Under the pieces are notes generated by a model that made no database searches, had not been told where the DNA came from, and saw only the letters and a list, made by a program, of their open reading frames with translations. DNA of 64,000 bases from Epilithonimonas hispanica (GTDB lineage: Bacteria; Bacteroidota; Bacteroidia; Flavobacteriales; Weeksellaceae), in contig NZ_QNUG01000002.1 in NCBI RefSeq assembly GCF_003385395.1, forward strand, positions 62,001 through 126,000. The letters are read 5' to 3'. Numbering within the stretch: the stretch's first letter is position 1; each line of letters opens with the position of its first letter. Positions 60,137 through 64,000 of the stretch are shown here, piece by piece. Made by a program: the position numbers and the translations under genes.

Positions 60137-60183
60137 TGTAGTATAAAAAAATAATGAACGATAAAATCGTTCATCTAAAAATA

Positions 60184-60570
60184 TTAAGCTGCACCTAATT
60201 TTATCTGTAAATTTTCTATCAGGTTTTCCCAATAGAGTCTGTTTTCTTCCTCATCACCATCCTCACAAAAGTCAGTAATATTAAGAGAAAGGTCGTCTGT
60301 AATTTCGTCGATAACGATAGAAAGCTCGAAGAAATATTTAGTTCCTTCGTCTTCTTCCCAACGGAATCTCACAAAACTTTCAGGCTTGTAACGGATAAGT
60401 GTAGCTCTCTCAGCAGGACCACCGCCCCAGCTGAAAAAGAAATCGTCACCACGCTCTACAACGTCGTCTGCAAACCACTCTGATAATCCTTCTGCACTTG
60501 CCAAATACTCATACAAAATCTCCGAGAGACAATGCATATTGTATTCATACTGCACTTTCGTTTTCGCCAT
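60184..60570 (-). CDS. START-like (SRPBCC) domain protein
   Basis: A 128-residue soluble protein with a helix-grip fold pattern: MHCLSEILYEYLASAEGLSEWFADDVVERGDDFFFSWGG, then FVRFRWEEDEGTKYFFELSIVIDEITDDLSLNITDFCE and a long C-terminal helix. It matches the small START-like family widespread in Bacteroidota. No ligand is known. The class IV aminotransferase homologue follows on the same strand. Confidence 0.85.
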   Translation of the reverse strand: MAKTKVQYEYNMHCLSEILYEYLASAEGLSEWFADDVVERGDDFFFSWGGGPAERATLIRYKPESFVRFRWEEDEGTKYFFELSIVIDEITDDLSLNITDFCEDGDEEENRLYWENLIENLQIKLGAA

Positions 60571-60723
60571 ATTCTAATTCTAATTGTGGCGCAATATATA
60601 AATTAATTTTTTATTTCCAAATGAAAATGTCTATGGAAATTCAAAATTTTTATAGAAAATAAATATGATTTTTATTAGTTGATTTTAGACCATTGATGAA
60701 TACTAAACTTTGCAATTATTATG

Positions 60724-60826
60724 GCAGCTTAATCCACCTTCCACTCCCAATCTTTTTTGCAGACGATTTCAGTAAAAATAAAACTAGAGTCCAAGCAAAA
60801 AAGGATTTCCGCTCAAGTCGGGCTGC
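60724..60826 (-). repeat. Dispersed palindromic repeat 'cgacttgagtggagctc', copy 3 (reverse, diverged)
   Basis: Reads gcagcttaatccaccttcca + ctcccaatctttttt at the left and aaaaaaggatttccgctcaa + gtcgggctgc at the right. The ends pair as GCAGC/GCTGC. The core is longer and less regular than in copies 1 and 2. Confidence 0.65.
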
Positions 60827-60867
60827 AGTTTCTGCAAAAAAAAACAAGGGTTACTCTAAAAACGAAA

Positions 60868-60923
60868 TTTGTCATTCCGTAGGAATCTCGACAACGAAGT
60901 TTAGATTCCTACAGAATGACAAA
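60868..60923. repeat. 21-bp inverted repeat 'tttgtcattccgtaggaatct'
   Basis: Left arm at 60868-60888 and right arm at 60903-60923 are inverted copies with one mismatch in 21 and a 14-base spacer. The same type of sequence is common as a dispersed repeat in flavobacterial genomes; this is recollection, not checked. Confidence 0.75.
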
Positions 60924-60944
60924 GTGTATAATAAATTCTTCTTT

Positions 60945-61011
60945 AAGCGAAGCGCCTTTGTGAACTTAAAACATTTAGTTATCAAAAAATTTCAGTACGC
61001 TTTGTATTCAA
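60945..61011 (+). repeat. Dispersed repeat 'gcgaagcgcctttgcgaactt'
   Basis: Reads aagcgaagcgcctttgtgaa then cttaaaacatttagttatca and ends with tacgctttgtattcaaaa. It aligns with 50421-50485 and 12257-12316. It abuts the end of the class III aminotransferase gene. Confidence 0.55.
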
Positions 61012-61014
61012 AAA

Positions 61015-62199
61015 TTATTCAACTTCATTCAAAGCTTCTAAAATAATCGCGCAACCTTTTCGGATTTCGTCTTCTGAGATTGTAAGTGGAGGAGAGATTC
61101 TCAGATATTCATTTCTATATAATTGTAAAAAAACAATTAATCCCTTTTCCATACATTTTGAAATAGTTTTTATTGTAATGTCAGGTGTTCCAAGATTCAC
61201 AGCCAGCATCAATCCTTTTCCATTGATATTTTTGATTTTCGGATGGACGAGTAGTTCTTTGAAAAGTTTTTCCTTTTTATCTGTTTCGTTCATCAGTCCA
61301 CTTTCCAAAACTTCTTTCAAAGTAGCGTGTGAAGCAGCAGCAATTAATGGATTTCCTCCAAACGTTGTAATATGTCCCAACTTCGGCGAGTGTGAGAGGC
61401 TTGACATAATTTCCTTAGAACTCATAAATGCGCCAACTGGAACACCGCCGCCCATTCCTTTTCCCATCACGAGAATGTCAGGAGCAATCCCGAAATGTTC
61501 AAAAGCAAATAGTTTTCCGGTTCTTCCAAACCCAGGCTGAATCTCATCCAAAATCAACAATGCACCAACTTCTTCACAACGTTTTTTTAGATTGATGAAA
61601 TAATTGTCTTTCGGCATAATAAAACCCGCCGCACCTTGAATAGTTTCTACAATCACACAAGCGGTTTTCTCTGTAATTTTATCAAAATCATTTTCATTAT
61701 TGAATTCAATGAAGTTGACCATTGGAAGCAACGGACGAAATTCTCTTTTATGAATTTCATTTCCTGCAACAGAAAGTGCGCCGTGCGTATTCCCGTGATA
61801 AGCCTCTTTGAATGCGATGATTTCTTCTCTTCCAGTGTAACGTTTTGCCAGTTTCAAACTTCCGTCAATGGCTTCTGCTCCGGAATTCACAAGATAAGTC
61901 ACTTCCAAAGGCTCGGGAGTAGCTTCTGCCAAAAGTCTGCAAAGTTCAACAGGTTTTTCCTGCGCATATTCGCCGTAAACCATTACGTGAAGATATTTGT
62001 CAGTTTGCTCTTTGATAGCATTAACGACTTTTGGATGAGAATGTCCAAGCGTGTTAGCGGAAACGCCTGCTACAAAATCTAGATAAGCTTTTCCGTCTTT
62101 TCCATAGATGTAACTTCCTTCTGCTTTTTCGACTTCGAAACCTGAGGCGAAAGGTGTTGTTTGGGCTTGGTAGTTGAAAAAATTATTTTTTAAATCCAT
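61015..62199 (-). CDS. Class III aminotransferase (acetylornithine/ornithine type)
   Basis: A 394-residue PLP enzyme of fold type I. The schiff-base Lys247 is in DILVMGKGMGGG, the PLP-ring Asp219 in LLILDEIQPGFGRTG, and the phosphate-binding SGAEAIDGSLKLA near 106-118. It resembles acetylornithine/succinylornithine and 4-aminobutyrate aminotransferases; the exact substrate cannot be set, and no arginine genes are nearby. Single-gene unit. Confidence 0.9.
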   Translation of the reverse strand: MDLKNNFFNYQAQTTPFASGFEVEKAEGSYIYGKDGKAYLDFVAGVSANTLGHSHPKVVNAIKEQTDKYLHVMVYGEYAQEKPVELCRLLAEATPEPLEVTYLVNSGAEAIDGSLKLAKRYTGREEIIAFKEAYHGNTHGALSVAGNEIHKREFRPLLPMVNFIEFNNENDFDKITEKTACVIVETIQGAAGFIMPKDNYFINLKKRCEEVGALLILDEIQPGFGRTGKLFAFEHFGIAPDILVMGKGMGGGVPVGAFMSSKEIMSSLSHSPKLGHITTFGGNPLIAAASHATLKEVLESGLMNETDKKEKLFKELLVHPKIKNINGKGLMLAVNLGTPDITIKTISKCMEKGLIVFLQLYRNEYLRISPPLTISEDEIRKGCAIILEALNEVE

Positions 62200-62313
62200 T
62201 AGAAGTATTGTTAATGATTTTTGGTAGCGTTGTTAGAGCTTTATAAGTACAAATTTCGGTAATTTTTGACTTTCGGTTGAATGAAATGACAAAAATTTCT
62301 ATCTTGGCGAAGC

Positions 62314-62433
62314 GCGCCCCGACTTGAACGGAGCTCTTTTTCTGACATTGCGATGAACAAAAGTTCTACAGATGGCTTCGGTTCGTTCGCAATGACAGAA
62401 AAAAGCGGGAGTGGAAGGCGGATAAAGGCGCCC
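62314..62433 (+). repeat. Dispersed palindromic repeat 'cgacttgagtggagctc', copy 4 with nested palindrome
   Basis: Begins gcgccccgacttgaacggag + ctctttttct and ends cagaaaaaagcgggagtgga + aggcggataaaggcgccc. The ends pair as GCGCC/GGCGC. In place of the simple core hairpin it holds a second palindrome, TCTGACATTGCGA (62341-62353) with TCGCAATGACAGA (62387-62399), one mismatch in 13. Confidence 0.75.
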
Positions 62434-62463
62434 ATATTTTACTCCGATCAATATGACAGAAAT

Positions 62464-64000
62464 TTACTTTTTAACCCGAACCGGCGTTTTTGGTTTGTTC
62501 TTTTCTTCGAGTTTTTTACGTTCGGCTTCAGCTTTATCAAAAAGAGAATTGTCCGAATCATAAACAATTTCGGGATAATTAGGTGTATCGAGGAAAATGT
62601 CGCTCATTTTCTGTAGACGGTCTTTGGTGTTCCAATTGAAATCTTTGAAGAAACGGTCTTGTTTTGAGATTTTGCTCATTGGATAAGTGTCTGTATTGGC
62701 GCCAATGTTACAAGAAACTATTTCCAAACGACGTTCTAGAAAATCGGCCACAATCTCACCACACGTGGAAAGTGCAACGCCAATTCTGGTGACTTCTTTC
62801 GTTTTTTGATTGGTATCATCTGCATATGTAATGGCTTGTGCATTACCAACGGTTTTGGCGCTGTCTATAGCATTATTCGTTAGATAAACAATCATTAATT
62901 TTCCTTTGATTTGATTGAACTCGTCTTTCAAATTCAGAGAGTCTGCTTTGCTGATGGCGAAGGCATTTCCGATGACTCTTATAGAGTCTGTAACTTCTTT
63001 TTCGGGATTGCTGTAAACTCTTATTTCGTCTCCGGTTATCTGTTTTACGCCCATCCAGAGAATTGGTTTTCTCATCAAGTGCATCTCACCATCGGTCTCG
63101 TTAAAACTGAGAGAATCTGCACGACCTTGCATGTTTGTTTTGAAAATCCTCACTTTTCTGAAAGCGCGTAAAAAACTCTTTTTTTTGAGCTTATCAATAG
63201 AATCGGGTTTCTGAAATGTCAAGAATTTTTCTGCCGAGATATAAGCCGAATCTTTGCTTAGGATTTTTACAGCATAAGGTTTGTCTGTAATCATGGCAGA
63301 ATCTTTTTTCTCGTAGATTTCGCCGTAACCACCTTTTATGAAACGATTCTGCCTCGGGTCGTCCAACATTACATTGCCTGTTCCTTTTCCGAAGCCTGTA
63401 TTTCGGTTGTAGTACAATTTATCGCCAGTAAGAACTTTGTCGTTATAATGGATTCTGGAGTTTTTGTTAAGGAAAGATTCGCCAGTTTTGGAATTATGAG
63501 TTCCTAATTCTGTGTAAACATAGTTTCTTGGATTTTCTTTACTTCGGATTGTTGTTGGCCCAAAGAAATCTGAAACATTGGTGTTTTGATTGGTTTTGAT
63601 ATTGTCGCTGACGATGGTGTACTTATCCGTTTCGATATTGGAGCGGCCAATGAAATCAATCATTTTTGTATTGAGATAATAAGTCGCCGATTTGGTGTAC
63701 ATCACACTTCCGTCATTACTATAAATCGTTCCTCCACTGTTGAAATAAGCAGTATTTGGGATCTTGTCGTAATAAAGAGTTTCTGTTTTGATGGTTTGTT
63801 TCGGATCGGTGAGGACTACATTTTTTCTTGCGATTCCACGTTCTGTATTTCCATCGTATTCCATTTCTTCGGCGGTGATTCTGTTTCCGTCGGCAGTTGT
63901 AAGAACAACATTTCCGATGGCTTTCAAGAAATTTTCTTTTTGATAAAAAACAACTTCATTGGCTGTAAGAACAGAACCTTGATGTTCAAAAACAACATTT
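62464..64000 (-). CDS. OstA-like (LptA/LptD-related) protein, N-terminus outside window
   Basis: The visible 512 residues are open to the window edge without a start (frame continues through NVVFEHQGSVLTANEVVFYQ), so the gene begins beyond 64000. The visible part is full of OstA-type beta repeats such as KAIGNVVLTTADGNRITAEEMEY and TYLNTKMIDFIGRSNIET-like strands, and ends in a lysine-rich tail KPKTPVRVKK. Such proteins form a beta-taco that carries LPS across the periplasm. In this phylum long OstA-like proteins probably serve LPS transport. Confidence 0.85.
   Translation of the reverse strand, partial: NVVFEHQGSVLTANEVVFYQKENFLKAIGNVVLTTADGNRITAEEMEYDGNTERGIARKNVVLTDPKQTIKTETLYYDKIPNTAYFNSGGTIYSNDGSVMYTKSATYYLNTKMIDFIGRSNIETDKYTIVSDNIKTNQNTNVSDFFGPTTIRSKENPRNYVYTELGTHNSKTGESFLNKNSRIHYNDKVLTGDKLYYNRNTGFGKGTGNVMLDDPRQNRFIKGGYGEIYEKKDSAMITDKPYAVKILSKDSAYISAEKFLTFQKPDSIDKLKKKSFLRAFRKVRIFKTNMQGRADSLSFNETDGEMHLMRKPILWMGVKQITGDEIRVYSNPEKEVTDSIRVIGNAFAISKADSLNLKDEFNQIKGKLMIVYLTNNAIDSAKTVGNAQAITYADDTNQKTKEVTRIGVALSTCGEIVADFLERRLEIVSCNIGANTDTYPMSKISKQDRFFKDFNWNTKDRLQKMSDIFLDTPNYPEIVYDSDNSLFDKAEAERKKLEEKNKPKTPVRVKK

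Larger units (their letters stand above)
60571..61014. other. 444-base intergenic region made largely of dispersed repeats
   Basis: No gene is supported. From left to right it holds copy 3 of the cgacttgagtggagctc palindrome (60724-60826), a 21-bp inverted repeat (60868-60923), and a gcgaagcg/ctttg repeat (60945-61011). A 117-codon open frame across it is an accident of the repeats. Confidence 0.7.

Noticed and set aside
60137-60232. Longer N-terminus for the class IV aminotransferase homologue
   Set aside because: The extra 32 residues overlap the end of the START-like gene and do not resemble the family.
60693-61046. A 117-codon open frame on the plus strand
   Set aside because: It runs through three different repeat elements, has no family features, and overlaps the aminotransferase gene end; the open frame is a by-product of the repeats.
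1-64000. CRISPR arrays, tRNA and rRNA genes
   Set aside because: No regularly spaced direct repeats with unique spacers, no tRNA cloverleaf with GTTCRANNC arm, and no conserved rRNA segments were noticed by eye; a covariance search would be decisive for tRNA.

Overview
The window is chromosomal DNA of a low-GC member of the Bacteroidota, most likely a flavobacterium of the Chryseobacterium/Epilithonimonas group (Weeksellaceae). The evidence is the gene content: OMP_b-brl_3 type outer-membrane protein, HU-HIG protein, OstA-like protein, CarboxypepD_reg proteins, bacterial HMG-CoA synthase and a bifunctional HisB. Further support comes from weak Shine-Dalgarno sequences with A-rich leaders, several TAnnTTTG -7 boxes, and many small palindromic intergenic repeats. 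The genus is inferred from the overall look of the sequence. I saw no rRNA, tRNA or CRISPR.

Layout. 1-9 kb: a sodium/solute symporter cut by the window edge, a DUF4304 protein, and an AraC regulator divergent from a seven-gene redox/hydrolase run (two aldo/keto reductases, DUF3861, DoxX, two hydrolases, MFS exporter). 9-19.4 kb: cinA, a dicarboxylate symporter, an alcohol oxidation module (DUF779, Zn-alcohol dehydrogenase, aldehyde dehydrogenase, divergent AraC activator), HMG-CoA synthase and Amt. 19.5-30.6 kb: lipA with a sigma factor, dapF, mltG, an outer-membrane barrel protein, and a MacAB-like exporter with two permeases. 30.8-38.5 kb: a class II bacteriocin locus. 38.9-45.3 kb: Nudix, acyltransferase, an interrupted IS1182-type element, fahA, a GxxExxY gene inside an inverted-repeat element, a flavin reductase, and a toxin-antitoxin pair whose toxin has a nonsense codon. 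45.3-51.9 kb: housekeeping genes. 51.9-59.3 kb: the complete histidine operon hisGDCBHAF(IE), preceded by a leader peptide rich in His codons and an attenuator. 59.3-64 kb: a degenerate class IV aminotransferase homologue, a START-like protein, a class III aminotransferase and an OstA-like protein cut by the window end.

The most notable system is the bacteriocin locus. Two small genes (53 and 49 codons), too short for ordinary gene calling, encode peptides with double-glycine leaders. They are followed by a terminator, a CPBP-family membrane protein with an altered first motif, a 66-residue membrane protein, an HlyD-type adaptor, a C39-peptidase ABC transporter and a TolC protein. An XRE regulator and an HU-like protein lie divergently upstream. 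The parts suggest export of a two-peptide bacteriocin through a dedicated type I route, with one or both small membrane proteins giving immunity.

The intergenic regions carry several dispersed palindromic repeat families. One has four copies whose end bases change in a paired way, as expected if a folded nucleic acid is selected. Another consists of paired inverted arms of the type aaccacataggcacata at three places, one inside the his operon. The ends of the IS element are the same hairpin as an intrinsic terminator found elsewhere in the window.
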